Below, one piece after another: positions 37,014-46,929 of a stretch of DNA of 48,883 nt. The DNA is from Chrysochromulina tobinii. Lineage: Eukaryota; Haptophyta; Prymnesiales; Chrysochromulinaceae. How positions within the stretch are numbered: position 1 is the stretch's first letter; each line of letters starts with the position of its first letter. Position numbers and translations under genes: made by a program. The DNA lies in NCBI GenBank assembly GCA_001275005.1, contig JWZX01003216.1:1-48883 (forward strand), written 5' to 3'. The notes under the pieces were generated by a model that had not been told where the DNA came from, did not search any database, and worked only from the letters and a program-made list of their open reading frames with translations.

Positions 37014-37664
37014 TTAGATCCCCGGTAGGCGGATGTACATGGAATAGTTGTTGCCTGCGGGTACGATGGAAGTTGCTCCGCCGATGTAGCAGTGCTGCTG
37101 CGACTTGTCCACTGCGTACGCGGTGCATGCTGGGTTCTTATCGCAGCTCTGCTCGCAGACGAACGACGGCAGCTCGTAGGTGGCGATCAACTGCCACGTG
37201 TCAGTGGCCGCATTCGCGGGGCACTTCTTGAAGGTGGTGCCCGCCGGGCCCTTCACGAAAGTTCCGACGGTGGTCTCGCTGCAGCGGTACATGTGAACAA
37301 AGGAGGTCTTGTCCGGATCTGCCAACGCCCACTCAATTGCCGTGTTCGATGACGTCGGAGGGACGCTGGGATCGTCCAGCAGCACCTGATCGGCGTTGTT
37401 CGCCTCGCCGATTCCAAGCATGACTTCTTCTGGGAGCGGAACGCCCGGGATGGCCATGAATACCTGCGAGCGTGTCCGCGCAAACGGGCATGAGAGTGGG
37501 AGAGTCCTTTTGTGGCCCTTGCACACACGCACCATGCTAGACGCCGACGGCACGACTCCTGCTGCCTTTGTCGTAGAGCCTGGAAAATAGACGCCAGGCA
37601 CCGTCACGTAGTCCGACGCGTTGCCGGCCGCCATAGCGGTTGAGACAAGCGCAGCGATCATCAT
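37014..37664 (-). CDS. Secreted PAN/Apple-like Cys-rich protein, paralog A
   Basis: 216 residues from the ATG at 37664, a single exon. The first 15 residues (MMIAALVSTAMAAG) are a typical signal peptide. The middle is unrecognised and carries three Cys in the stretch from CKGHKRTLPLSC to YRC. The C-terminal 60 residues have FVCEQSCDKNPACTAYAV and QQHCYIGG, a C-x3-C-x5-C-x8-10-C spacing like a PAN/Apple module, which binds proteins or carbohydrates. The upstream frame is open to 37700 but has no ATG. It is about 80-85% identical by eye to paralog B at 38272. Confidence 0.75.
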   Translation of the reverse strand: MMIAALVSTAMAAGNASDYVTVPGVYFPGSTTKAAGVVPSASSMVRVCKGHKRTLPLSCPFARTRSQVFMAIPGVPLPEEVMLGIGEANNADQVLLDDPSVPPTSSNTAIEWALADPDKTSFVHMYRCSETTVGTFVKGPAGTTFKKCPANAATDTWQLIATYELPSFVCEQSCDKNPACTAYAVDKSQQHCYIGGATSIVPAGNNYSMYIRLPGI

Positions 37665-38271
37665 TGTTGTGAGGTGAACTTGCGCCAAGCACGAACTCAC
37701 GCACGGTCCTTTTAGGGCGGTAGGGCCGACAAGTTTGTCATTCGTGCTTCTAGACTGACTGATGAGCCGTGTACATGTAGGATACCTATACTGGTTATCG
37801 CATTTCCTGGGGTTTAAATGCGTTCCTTACCCGAATGCGTATCAAACGTGCTTTACTTGACCCAAGTGGGCGAAGGGGGAACTTTAGTGGTCTTTATAGT
37901 TTATTTCGTCTTACTACTATTGATCTAGTTTTCATGTTTATAAGGCCTCAACCCCACACCTGTTTGGGAATTGAATGTTTTCCTAGTACCTAGACCTAGT
38001 CGAGTGGCCCGCAACCGACCAACCGTGGCATGGGTAGCACAAGTTTGCAATCAGTCGACCTGTGCAGAGTTTTGCGGTGTTGGCGCGGTGCACCGACCGA
38101 CCGTCATGCCGACCGTCGACCGTGCCTCGGCACAGTCTGGCTGGCTCTTTCCCACAAACACCTGAACCGCGCGTGCTCGACTGCGGCTGTCGCCTACGCG
38201 GACCTGCTGCCGGGGTGCCGGTGCTCTCCCCTACATCTGGTCAACGGTTTGGCCTCGGAACATTTCAGTTC
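37665..38271. other. Intergenic region between tandem secreted paralogs
   Basis: No gene seen. TTTATAAGG at about 37937-37945 is a possible TATA-like site. The paralogs' similarity does not extend visibly into this spacer. Confidence 0.5.
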
Positions 38272-38946
38272 TCAGATCCCCGGTAGGCGGATGTACATGG
38301 AATAGTTCTTGCCTGTGGGCACGACGGAAGCTGGACCGCCGATGTAGCAGTTCTGCTGATCCTTGTCCACAGCATACACGGTGCATTCTGGGTTCTTATC
38401 ACAGCTCTGCTCGCAGACGAACGCCGGCAACGCATAGGTCGCGATCAAGCGGTACGTGTCGGAGGCCGCATTCATGGGGCACTTCTTGAAGGTGGTGCCC
38501 GCCGGGCCCTTCACGAAAGTTCCGACGGTGGTCTCGCTGCAGCGGTACATGTGAACAAAGGAGGTCTTGCCCGGATCTGCCAACGCCCACTCAATTGCCG
38601 TCGTCGATGACGTCGGAGGGACGCTGGGATCGTCCAGCAGCACCTGGTCGGCGTTGTTCGCCTCGCCGATCCAAAGAATGGGTACCTCTGGGAGCGGAAC
38701 GCCCGGGATGGCCATGAATACCTGCGAGCGTGTTCGCGCAAACAGGCATGAGAGTGGGAGAGTCCTTTTGTGGCCCTTGCACATACGCACCATGCTAGAT
38801 GTCGACGGCACGACTCCTGCTGTCTTTGACTTAGAGTTTGGGAAAAAGACGCCAGGCACCGTCACGTAGTCCGACGCGTTGCCGGCCGCCGCAGCAGACG
38901 GGACAAGCGCAGCGAACATCATCATGGTTGTGTGTGTGAAGAACAT
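38272..38946 (-). CDS. Secreted PAN/Apple-like Cys-rich protein, paralog B
   Basis: 224 residues from the ATG at 38946, chosen because it gives a signal peptide (MFFTHTTMMMFAALVPSAAA) aligned with that of paralog A; another ATG lies at 38997. The body matches paralog A closely (same Cys spacing, DQVLLDDPSVPPTSS and GTFVKGPAGTTFKKCP in both). The C-terminal module ends with QQNCYIGGPAS. The gene is divergent from the Cys-rich gene at 39173 (starts about 230 nt apart), so the two may be co-regulated. Confidence 0.75.
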   Translation of the reverse strand: MFFTHTTMMMFAALVPSAAAAGNASDYVTVPGVFFPNSKSKTAGVVPSTSSMVRMCKGHKRTLPLSCLFARTRSQVFMAIPGVPLPEVPILWIGEANNADQVLLDDPSVPPTSSTTAIEWALADPGKTSFVHMYRCSETTVGTFVKGPAGTTFKKCPMNAASDTYRLIATYALPAFVCEQSCDKNPECTVYAVDKDQQNCYIGGPASVVPTGKNYSMYIRLPGI

Positions 38947-39172
38947 CAGAGGTTGCAAAGAGCTCGGACGGCGCCGCTCCGCAGCAGGACCCGACATTGA
39001 AGACGACGAAATTCCTGATTTGACAAACACGTCCTGATAGAAGCCCCTCTTCACCTACATTGTACCTCGCCTCATTTATTCCTGTCGAGACGAAGTGCGG
39101 GAATCTCCGTCGGCGGGCCGTCGGAGGCTCCGACAACTTCTCGTCGTGGTCTCCGCTCCCAGGGTCGTTTTC

Positions 39173-39994
39173 ATGCTGCCTCTCTCCCCCTTTTTCTTCG
39201 CGGTGCCCATGTTGCACAGCGCGGTGCCCAATGTCACGCTGTGCAACTATACAATCCACGTGCAAAAGGGCTGCAGTCCCTCGCGCGACTGGATTCTCAC
39301 CGCACGCCACGTCCCAGACAACACCCTGACGGTGGCGAACTTCGGGATGATGTGTGTCGACGAAACCACCTGCGCGAGCAAGGCCATGTCCGCCGATGCG
39401 GCGGCGGAGGTGTGCGCAGCGGCAAAACTCTGCGCGGGCCAAGGAGGAGCCCGTGTCATCAATGCCCAGAGCGGCTACGCGCTCGCCGATGGGCAAGACT
39501 GTTGCGTCGAGGGCGAGGTCAGCCTGCAAGGTTCCCAGATGGCCAACTGCACCCCCAGCCCGCCACTGTACATGTGCATCGAGGAGACCGGATGCTCGTA
39601 CTGCCCGCACCCGCTCTACTGCCCCTACGCGGTCCCCAAGGAACAGTGTGAAGACACCTGCAACCCCACTTACCTCTGCGTAGACGGCTCCTGCCAGCCG
39701 TGCCCAGACCCGTACAACTGCCCGGGTGCAGTGTCCCTCTCAAAGTGCAACTCGATGTGCAGCGCGCCGACCCCGCTGTTCCAGTGCATCGATGACGGCT
39801 GCCATCAATGCGCCGACCCTTCCAATTGCCCGAACTCGACCACCTTCCAGAGCTGCAACTCGACCTGCGCCTACTCGCAGCCGTGGTACCAGTGCGTCAT
39901 CGACGTGGGGTGCGTGAAGTGCAAGGACCCGATCTCATGCCCCAACGCAACTTCTCACCAATCGTGCCTCACCAAGTACGACAAGGGCTGCTGA
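39173..39994 (+). CDS. Secreted Cys-rich repeat protein
   Basis: 273 residues from the ATG at 39173. The N-terminus MLPLSPFFFAVPMLHSAVPN is a signal peptide. The first third contains eight or so cysteines with no known family. From about residue 130 there are four repeats of 30-37 residues following C-I/V-x-x-G-C-x-x-C-x-x-P-x-x-C-P-x-A/S and then C-x3-C, e.g. CVDGSCQPCPDPYNCPGAVS. Several N-x-S/T sites (NST, NAT) suggest glycosylation. The pattern is that of a disulfide-rich surface or extracellular protein. The function is unknown. Confidence 0.7.
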   Translation: MLPLSPFFFAVPMLHSAVPNVTLCNYTIHVQKGCSPSRDWILTARHVPDNTLTVANFGMMCVDETTCASKAMSADAAAEVCAAAKLCAGQGGARVINAQSGYALADGQDCCVEGEVSLQGSQMANCTPSPPLYMCIEETGCSYCPHPLYCPYAVPKEQCEDTCNPTYLCVDGSCQPCPDPYNCPGAVSLSKCNSMCSAPTPLFQCIDDGCHQCADPSNCPNSTTFQSCNSTCAYSQPWYQCVIDVGCVKCKDPISCPNATSHQSCLTKYDKGC

Positions 39995-40080
39995 GGTCGA
40001 TCGGAGCACAGGTACCAACTTCTCACCAATCGTGCCTCACCAAGTACGACAAGGGCTGCTAAGGTCGATCGGAGCGCGGG
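39949..40080 (+). repeat. Direct duplication of the 3' end of the Cys-rich gene
   Basis: About 66 nt covering the last codons, stop and following bases are repeated head to tail. The first copy ends in TGCTGA, the second in TGCTAA. The junction contains ACAG|GTAC. Confidence 0.85.
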
Positions 40081-40197
40081 TACCCGCTCGCCACGGCGCT
40101 CCCTCCAAAGTACCCGCTCGCCACGGCGCTCGTCCAAGGTACCCGCTCGCCACGGCGCTCCTACCAAGGAACCCGCTCGCCACGGCGCTCCGACCGA
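40079..40197 (+). repeat. 29-30 nt tandem repeat containing CTCGCCACGGCGCTC
   Basis: Four copies of a unit with ACCCGCTCGCCACGGCGCTC. The CCACGGCGCTC part equals the 3' half of the portable intron element plus its first following base. Confidence 0.85.
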
Positions 40198-40722
40198 GAT
40201 ACATGTAGAAACCGGGGCCGCGCTCGTAAGCGTGGCTCCACTCCGTGGGCTCGCTGAGCCCTGCATGCGCTTTCGATCCATTCGGTTCTCTGGTCTCACA
40301 AGTGCACGAGGTGGACTCGGGACAGAGGCGGCACAGAGGGGCAGCGCCCTCAGCGCGCCGCACGAGGTGGACTCGGGACAGAGGCGGCACAGAGGGCAGC
40401 GCCCTCAGCGCGCCAATCCTAAAACTTATATCAGAAGTTGTATCTTGTCTTAATCCGTCCTCAAGGGGGAGCCTCGGGGGGCATTTGACTGTACTCTGCT
40501 TTATGACTTCTGACTGAAGTTGCGTTGCGCCGAGGACCGAGAGGTGTGTTGGTGTGTGAAATGTCCCGAAATGGAAATTCCACCCCTTAAGATTCCACAC
40601 CTCCTGCCTCCGGTCGGACGTTGAAAAACCCGAGCGCGCGCAGCGCGCGCGAGCGCGCGCAGCGCGACCGACTAACTTTTTGGGATCGCCCGTCCGCCCA
40701 CTCGCGACCGCCCCGGCAACCC
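40198..40722. other. Intergenic region with direct and GC-alternating repeats
   Basis: A 57-nt unit is repeated twice at about 40303-40416 (contains GAGGTGGACTCGGGACAGAG). At 40633-40668 there is an alternating GCGC-rich stretch that could adopt unusual structure, 60-90 nt upstream of the next start codon. No gene seen. Confidence 0.6.
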
Positions 40723-41346
40723 ATGGTGCTGACTCCGAAGAACCAGCGCCAGCCGCAGTGGAGAGAGCCCGCGTACTGGAAGAGTACCGAGCAGCGCGGC
40801 ATGAGCCCGCGGACGGAGGGGTTCTCCGAAAACGGCTACATCATGCCGGGCACATGCCCTGCGCCAATGTACTCCGACCCCAATGGGCGTAATGTGATCT
40901 CTATGCCCGGTTCGGTGGCTGGCATGACCGCCAAGTCCAACATGGACGCGCAGTGGGCGGATGCGTCCATCTGGTGGCGGATGGCCGTCATCATCCGCAT
41001 GCGCCGGCTCGACCTCATCGAGATCATGCACGGCTTTGATCCGAAGGACTGCAACAAGTTTGAGCAGACGGTCTTCCAGCGCGCGCTGGCGGACTGCTTC
41101 GGCAACCAGTGGGGCGAGCTCGGCATGACGGCTGCAGAGTACGAGGAGATCACCGCCCCGTACCTGACCGGCCCGCCCTCGGCGCCCGGCCAGCCTCCAC
41201 CAATGATCGGCTATCGCCGCTTTGCATGCGACCTGATGAAGATTGCGGAGGAGCAGATCAGTGATCAGGACACGAAGATCGCGATGGCGATGCGAGGCAA
41301 GGCAACCGTCACGCCGCTCAATCAAAAGGTCGCGCCGCGCCGATAA
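40723..41346 (+). CDS. EF-hand-like protein, possibly flagellar
   Basis: 207 residues from the ATG at 40723 (upstream frame open but ATG-free). The N-terminal half is Pro/Gly/Met-rich with no known fold. Residues about 100-155 (MRRLDLIEIMHGFDPKDCNK, then QTVFQRALADCF and MTAAEYEEI) resemble the helix-loop-helix pairs seen in ciliary EF-hand proteins. The Ca-binding Asp positions are only partly kept, so calcium binding is doubtful. The flagellar link is a weak inference from family resemblance. C-terminus basic. Confidence 0.5.
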   Translation: MVLTPKNQRQPQWREPAYWKSTEQRGMSPRTEGFSENGYIMPGTCPAPMYSDPNGRNVISMPGSVAGMTAKSNMDAQWADASIWWRMAVIIRMRRLDLIEIMHGFDPKDCNKFEQTVFQRALADCFGNQWGELGMTAAEYEEITAPYLTGPPSAPGQPPPMIGYRRFACDLMKIAEEQISDQDTKIAMAMRGKATVTPLNQKVAPRR

Positions 41347-42564
41347 GCTCCGCGACGGGAGACTGAGCGCCGCGGCAACAGGATATGGTTAGAGCAGCAC
41401 CTCTCGGCGAACACGGTCGATGTATACGCGTTTAGCTCATGGGGAGGTGTCGTCGATTCGGTGATTGTTAGTTCCACAGCGGCGAAGTGGCGTCGTGTTT
41501 TGCTGCGTATCGAGAAATGTATCAATGTGAATGTCGGGGCGGGGCGAGTGTTTTAAAGGTAGTAAAATACCGGGTTTCCGGATCGCCGCGATCGCGATCG
41601 CGGATCGGGCGCTCCTACGCGACCGGCGGCAGCGGCGTCCGACGACCGATTATTATCTTAAAATTCTTATCATATGCGCCGGTTGGCGGCCTACCATGGT
41701 CAAACGCGAAACGGTACGCGGATCTCGCGCCGATGGCGGGGCCTAGGCGGGGCCGCGCAGACCGCGGTCGTCGACGCGGTCGAATCGCGGGGTCCGGGGA
41801 GATCGATTGATATGCGTCGCGTTGCGGTTGTGCTTACAGCTTAGGTTGTGCTTATGTGGCAAGGTTGCTTCGGCCATCGCGGTCTTCTCCCAGCGTGTAC
41901 CAGTACGCCACGCGGTTGCTGCCCGGAGCCCGCGCGCCGCGCGCCACGCCGCGCGGTGGCGCGTCGTCGGGTTTTCAAGCCGAGCAGTGGCCGCGGACGC
42001 CCGGTCGGACCGGAGCAGGTCGAGGTGCCGCCCCCTGAGCCGAGACCAGCATGACCATGAGACCAGCAGCAGCCACCGGGATCGCGGCCGCATCCCCCGT
42101 ATCACTGCCACCGACGACAGCGCTTTAGCGCTTACGACAGCGCCCGACCGCCGCTCTCGCTAAGGGGGGTGTCCACAGACCCCTTACTCTCGCGGTTCCC
42201 GCCGTACCGGATCTTGCTACTTGCATCTTCCGGGAGATGCAGGGCCAGGGAGGGATGCCCGGTAGAGAAGATGCCGCAGTCCGGGATCAGCGGAGACACG
42301 AGTCGCGTTGAGTCGCGGGAGCTCGCGACGCACATATGTGTTGCACGCGACGTGAGCGTGACGGTGACGAACGATCCAAGTTCCAACAGGACGCGTGATG
42401 AAATCTAACCTCGCGCGCCGCCGCCAGCACGGGCACGCAGGGGACGCACGCGCAAGGTTCAAGGTTGGGCTTCAAGGACAAGGTCCAAGGTGCCCGCATA
42501 AATAAGTGAAAGGTATACTAATCGAAAGGTGTTAATTCGATTGGTGACAAATTGGTATACCGGT
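41347..42564. other. Intergenic region of about 1.2 kb, nothing recognised
   Basis: Short open frames exist on both strands, but none has a recognisable domain or coding texture. GC palindromes occur around 41583-41606 (GATCGCGATCGC). No tRNA or repeat array seen. Confidence 0.5.
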
Positions 42565-44606
42565 TCAAGATTCAAGGTGCCCGCCCACCACGTTACAGCC
42601 TGGCTCATTCTGCCCATGCGCGCCACAGCACGGCCAAATGCCAGAGGCCGCATCCCAGGGGGCTTCATGCCGACGGCATTTGAAGTCATGGTCGGGGTGA
42701 AATCGGACGGCGCAGTGGGTGCACAGGGCGGCGGCGGTGGCGGCGGGAGAGACCCGCTTGCGGATCGTGCGCTTGCCGCTTGCATCGTACACGTCATCAA
42801 AGCTGCCCCCACAAGGGTCGACTACCTGAGGCCCATATTAGGCAATCACGTGCACTCAGAGGCCATCACCATCAGCAGCGCAGCACCTCAAATCGGCCGA
42901 CGCGCAATCTCATTCACTCCGAGGCAATCACCATCAGCGCACCTCAAAGCGGCCGACGCGCTTATTGCCATCCCAAGCTCCGCTGTGTACAGAGCCCTTA
43001 CAATCATAGTACACGCCGTCGCCATGGGCAGCGCCGTGAACGAACATGCCCACATGTGCCGATCCGTCGAGTAGTAGCAACTCGCCCATTCCGTGGGGAT
43101 GCCCCTTGCCTGTGCCGATTGCAATCAGAGGCAATTAGAGGCAAGCAGAGGTAATCAGAGGCCATTTAGAGGCCAATTAGAGGCGAGCCGAGGCGATCAG
43201 AGGCATTCAGAGGCCATTTAGAGGCCAGCTTGAATTTTGAGGCCAATTAGAGGCGACCAGAGGCGATCCGAGGCGATCAGAGGTCGTGCAGATGACCGTT
43301 ACCGTCGGAGCGGCCGATGAAGAGCGCGCCGCCTCGCAGTGCCACCAGCCCAACGCCGCCTCCGCCTCCGCCGCCTCCGCCTCCGCCGCCTCCGCCTCCG
43401 CCTCCTCCGCCTCCGCCTCCGCCTCCGCTTCCGCCTCCGCTTCCTCCGCCGCCACCGCCGCCGCGAGCGCCGTCATGAGCGCCGTCGCGAGCGCGAGAGT
43501 CGAAAGGATTCCGACCCAAAAAGGGTCCGCCATGAGATCCTGCACCAGTCTTCCCCGGAGCGCTGAGCGCTGTCGTCGCCGGCTGTGAATGATCTAGCTG
43601 CGAATGACCAAGCTGTAGCTTTTTGGTGGCGGCGTGCGAGGACGATGGCGGCGGTCCGAGCAGCGAAGGCAGCGCGGCTGCAATTCCCGCAGCGCCGCCC
43701 TCCGCGCCCCCCCCCGCAAGCAACTGTAGCCGATCCATCGCCGCGAGCCTGTCGGCCGTTGAGGCGCCCTTGTCACGCGCGAGCGCCACATCAGGATGGA
43801 GGGAAAGCTGCTGTGCGAGCAGCTCGAGCATCTCATTCGAAGACGCACCTTCGCCCCAGGGGTTCTGGGCGGCCTCCCAAGCGTCCGCCTCGTCCGCCGT
43901 CATGGCGACGCAGCGCAGCCCTATGGAGGGAGGCAAGCAGCGAGGCCATCAGAGAGGCCATCAGCGAGGCCATAGGGAGGCCATCAACGAGGAGGTCATC
44001 ACGTGATGCCACCAAGGAGGCCATCAACGAGGCCATCAACGAGAGCATCCGCACCAATCAGAGGCCATCATAGGCAATCAGCGTCGTACGCTCACCCTTC
44101 TCCACCTTCCAGCCCGGCGTCACCTTCCAGCTCTTGTCACTCAGGTCGGGCGAGGCGCACCCGCCGTCGCGCAGGAGCATGACGCCCATCGCGGTGCCGA
44201 GCTGGCTCTCGAGCTGCGCCATCCAGCCGCTCCCGTTGAAAGCGATCATGTGCTTCGGGCGCAGGTGGTGCTGCCACACAGGCCGGTCGTTGACGAGCCG
44301 ATCGGGCACGAGGCGAAAGAGACCCTCGTACGAGGCCGCGAGGCCGTGCAGCTGCGCATGCTCGTGGAACTCGGCGCCGTCGTACGCGAACCGAAGCGCC
44401 GCGGGTGGCGGCCGCACCTCCTCGAGCTCCCACTCCGGCATCAGCTGGACGAAGGCGCCAGGGAAGATGCCCTTTCGCTTGCCGCACGAGCCTTCCCACC
44501 AGCCGTCGGAGCCCTGGTCGGTCACAAGCACGAGATCGCCCACGGCGAGCGAGATCTCACCCTTCTGCTCGGCGTGGAAGGATTGCATGCAGCGGGCCTT
44601 GCCCAT
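42565..44606 (-). CDS. SH3 + poly-Gly + MORN + zinc-binding protein
   Basis: Four exons: 44096-44606, 43303-43920, 42943-43109 and 42565-42825 (518 residues). It starts with an SH3 domain: KARCMQSFHAEQKGEISLAV, then LVTDQGSDGWWEG, then KRKGIFPGAFVQL, i.e. the ALYDF-like, WW and P-x-x-F/Y-V positions. The middle has a second globular part, then a run of about 40 glycines encoded by GGCGGA repeats. MORN-like repeats follow (GKGHPHGMGELLLLDG, HGDGVYYDCKGSVHSG). The C-terminus is a Cys/His cluster, CTHCAVRFHPDHDFKCRRHE, then WPCCGAHGQNEPGC, typical of a small zinc-binding module. The role is probably a scaffold at a membrane or cytoskeleton. ATG 44606 fits the SH3 start; 44687 is an alternative. 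Confidence 0.75.
43339..43450 (-). repeat. Poly-glycine coding tract (GGCGGA)n
   Basis: On the minus strand GGC-GGA repeats encode about 35-40 glycines within exon 2 of the SH3/MORN gene. Confidence 0.9.
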
Positions 44607-44803
44607 GGCGCCACTTCTAGGCGATGCACACGCAAATCCGAAAGGCGCGCTCACAATGCGCAATCTGCCGAAAACTTTTCGCGCCATTACAAGTAGTGTG
44701 AACGATTTGTACAATGACACACACAGACACTCTTTGTCTGGCCTTCAACACCAACAACAAGTATGCGCATGCATGCTTTCAAACGGCGACCCGATAACGA
44801 AAC
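44607..44803. promoter_or_regulatory. Likely bidirectional promoter
   Basis: 197 nt separate the divergent starts of the SH3/MORN and CBM20 genes. No clear TATA box is seen. Confidence 0.4.
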
Positions 44804-46429
44804 ATGAAAACTTCGACACTAGACGCTCTAGACCCATTTCCTTTTGCGTTCTTGTCGCTGCGTCGCTCTCAGCCTGCTCGCTGCTTCCTTTTTATGTCGA
44901 ACGTCCGGGTGCTCGTGCACCTGACGGTGCGGGCGGAAACGTCACCCGGCGATGCGCTGGTCATCGTGGGCTCCACGCCCCACATGGGGAGCTGGGATGC
45001 GAGTGCCTCGCAGGCCAAGATGAGGCGCGTCGAGGACAGATCCAGCAATGCGTGGCGCTGCGAGTTCTGGGTCAGCGCCAACGAGGAGCTGGAGTACAAG
45101 GTGGCGATCGTGCGGGCCTTCGACGCCGGCGCCGGATGGGCCGTTGATGACTTCAACGTGCAGTTTGAGGACGTCAGCCGACAACTCATCCTCGCTCCAG
45201 ACGAATATTCTGACGGTGACTTTGCGCGCCTGAGCCTTGAGTTTGGTCAGCCAGGGGACGTGCGCCTTCGGCAGCAGCAGCAGCCGAAGCTGCACAGGGC
45301 TCGAAAGGCGTATGCGAAACGCGCCGTCGCGCTCATCGCTGAGGAGCGCAAGAGCGAGCGGCTACACGAGTCGTGCCCTCCTTGCATCTCGCCTCGTACC
45401 TTCCTCGAACGCGTCGTGACGCCTGCGGCAGGCCCCGCTGCGCACCTCACCGCTGCGCTCGCCGCTGCGCCGCGCATGCCCCCTGCAGAGCCGCCCCGAG
45501 AGCGCCCCCTCGACCATACTAAGGACCAACATACCCTGGACCGCCACCTAGAGGGAGTGACTGTGAATGAGAATACCCGGGACCGCCACCTCGAGGGAGT
45601 GACTGCTGTGAATGAGAATACCCGGGACCGCCACCTCGAGCTTAACCTCGAGCACCGCCATGAGCTGATGTCGCCTTCCGCGCCCCGGGAGGTACCGACA
45701 TGGAACATGCCGAGCCGTACGCTCAGCCACTTGACGCCGCAGCCACGTCCCGTCGAGCTGACGGCTGAAGTGACGTCTGAGGAGGGGCATGCTGACTGCT
45801 CTCCACCGGCCGGTGTGGAATGGTTGCGCGCGCGCCTCGCTAGCGCACGAGCTGCCTCAGCCGCTGCTCTCAACATTACAAGTGCTCGGCAGGACGCTCG
45901 GAAGGTAGCTGTCGCCGCTCCTAGCCCGGTCGTCTACGACGCACTGACCGGCCGCCGGCAGCTGCCAACGCCGCCGACCTCGAGCTCGACAGGTGGTGCG
46001 CAGACTACGACGCCAACTCGCGGCGTCATGTCACTCGGTCCCGGCTCCCCACTCCCCGCTCACTACCGACTCCGCCTCGCCCCACCGTCCCGCTACACTC
46101 CATGGGCGCCGCTAGAGGCTGTGCCGACGCCCCCTGCGACACCAGCACCCGTGGCTGCTGCGTCTGCCCAGAGCATAGTTTGCACCCCTGTGAGCGATGT
46201 ATTGAGCGCTCCACCGATCGCCCCAGCTGCACCGCCGACCGCACAACACACGCCGCCGTCGCGCCCAATACAGCGCCCCAAGGAACTTACCCCGGCACCT
46301 TCTCACGCGCGCACCTCACGGACCTACGTGCGCACGCTGTCGTCTCCAAAGCCCATTCGCGAGGCTCGCGTGCCGCCTGCGGTGCGTAGGCTCATGTTGC
46401 ATGCGCACCTTGCCAACATGGGCATGTGA
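44804..46429 (+). CDS. CBM20 (starch-binding) domain protein
   Basis: 541 residues from the ATG at 44804 (or 511 from the ATG at 44894, just before the domain). A CBM20 domain fills about residues 33-125: VLVHLTVRAETSPGDALVIV, then GSTPHMGSWDAS, then WRCEFWV and LEYKVAIV. GSWD and the aromatic residues of the starch-binding sites are present. CBM20 binds alpha-glucans. The rest is Pro/Ala/Arg-rich and appears disordered, with a 17-residue repeat (TRDRHLEGVT, three times, 45538-45645). No catalytic domain follows, so it may be a glucan-binding scaffold. The 30-residue leader has Phe and Arg but is not a clear transit peptide. Confidence 0.78.
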   Translation: MKTSTLDALDPFPFAFLSLRRSQPARCFLFMSNVRVLVHLTVRAETSPGDALVIVGSTPHMGSWDASASQAKMRRVEDRSSNAWRCEFWVSANEELEYKVAIVRAFDAGAGWAVDDFNVQFEDVSRQLILAPDEYSDGDFARLSLEFGQPGDVRLRQQQQPKLHRARKAYAKRAVALIAEERKSERLHESCPPCISPRTFLERVVTPAAGPAAHLTAALAAAPRMPPAEPPRERPLDHTKDQHTLDRHLEGVTVNENTRDRHLEGVTAVNENTRDRHLELNLEHRHELMSPSAPREVPTWNMPSRTLSHLTPQPRPVELTAEVTSEEGHADCSPPAGVEWLRARLASARAASAAALNITSARQDARKVAVAAPSPVVYDALTGRRQLPTPPTSSSTGGAQTTTPTRGVMSLGPGSPLPAHYRLRLAPPSRYTPWAPLEAVPTPPATPAPVAAASAQSIVCTPVSDVLSAPPIAPAAPPTAQHTPPSRPIQRPKELTPAPSHARTSRTYVRTLSSPKPIREARVPPAVRRLMLHAHLANMGM

Positions 46430-46929
46430 CGCTCTCGAGCGACGACCGATGCGGCGTGGTCGGAGACCGGTTCTGGTAAGAAGTTACAATTGTTCTTCCA
46501 CAGAGTCGCGAGAGTGGCGCAGACACAAACCGCCACACAAGCGTGCCCCGCCCCGGAGTCGGTAGAGCGCGTGCTGCGCGGGGCGGCGCTGCCTCGCACT
46601 CGAGAAAAAGGTGAAAGCTGCGTGAAACAGATTTGTTGCATTTTCTTCAAACCATTTGAGCTTTCCAATTGCAATACCATGTTGGGTTTATCATGAGGTT
46701 TATCATTGGGCGTATTCCTCAAAGCTCAATTCTTCGAGCCGCAGCTGATGTGGTCGTGGTCCAGTGGTGCAGCAGCTGCTGCTCCAGGCGGATGATTAGA
46801 GCATTAATTATAGAGCATGTGGTGACCCATAGGTTGAGATTGCACAGGCCGTCGTGCCTAAGCCCCTAACCCTCACCCAGGACGTGCCGATCTTGGAGAA
46901 ACGCCCGGGCGCTTTCCTTCCAGGGGGTG
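46430..46929. other. Intergenic region between converging genes
   Basis: 3' UTRs of the CBM20 and FATP genes. No feature recognised. Confidence 0.5.

Noticed and set aside
41347-42564. Search for a tRNA or protein gene in this 1.2-kb gap
   Set aside because: No B-box-like GGTTCGAAxCC with a matching A box and no reading frame with recognisable domains was found.
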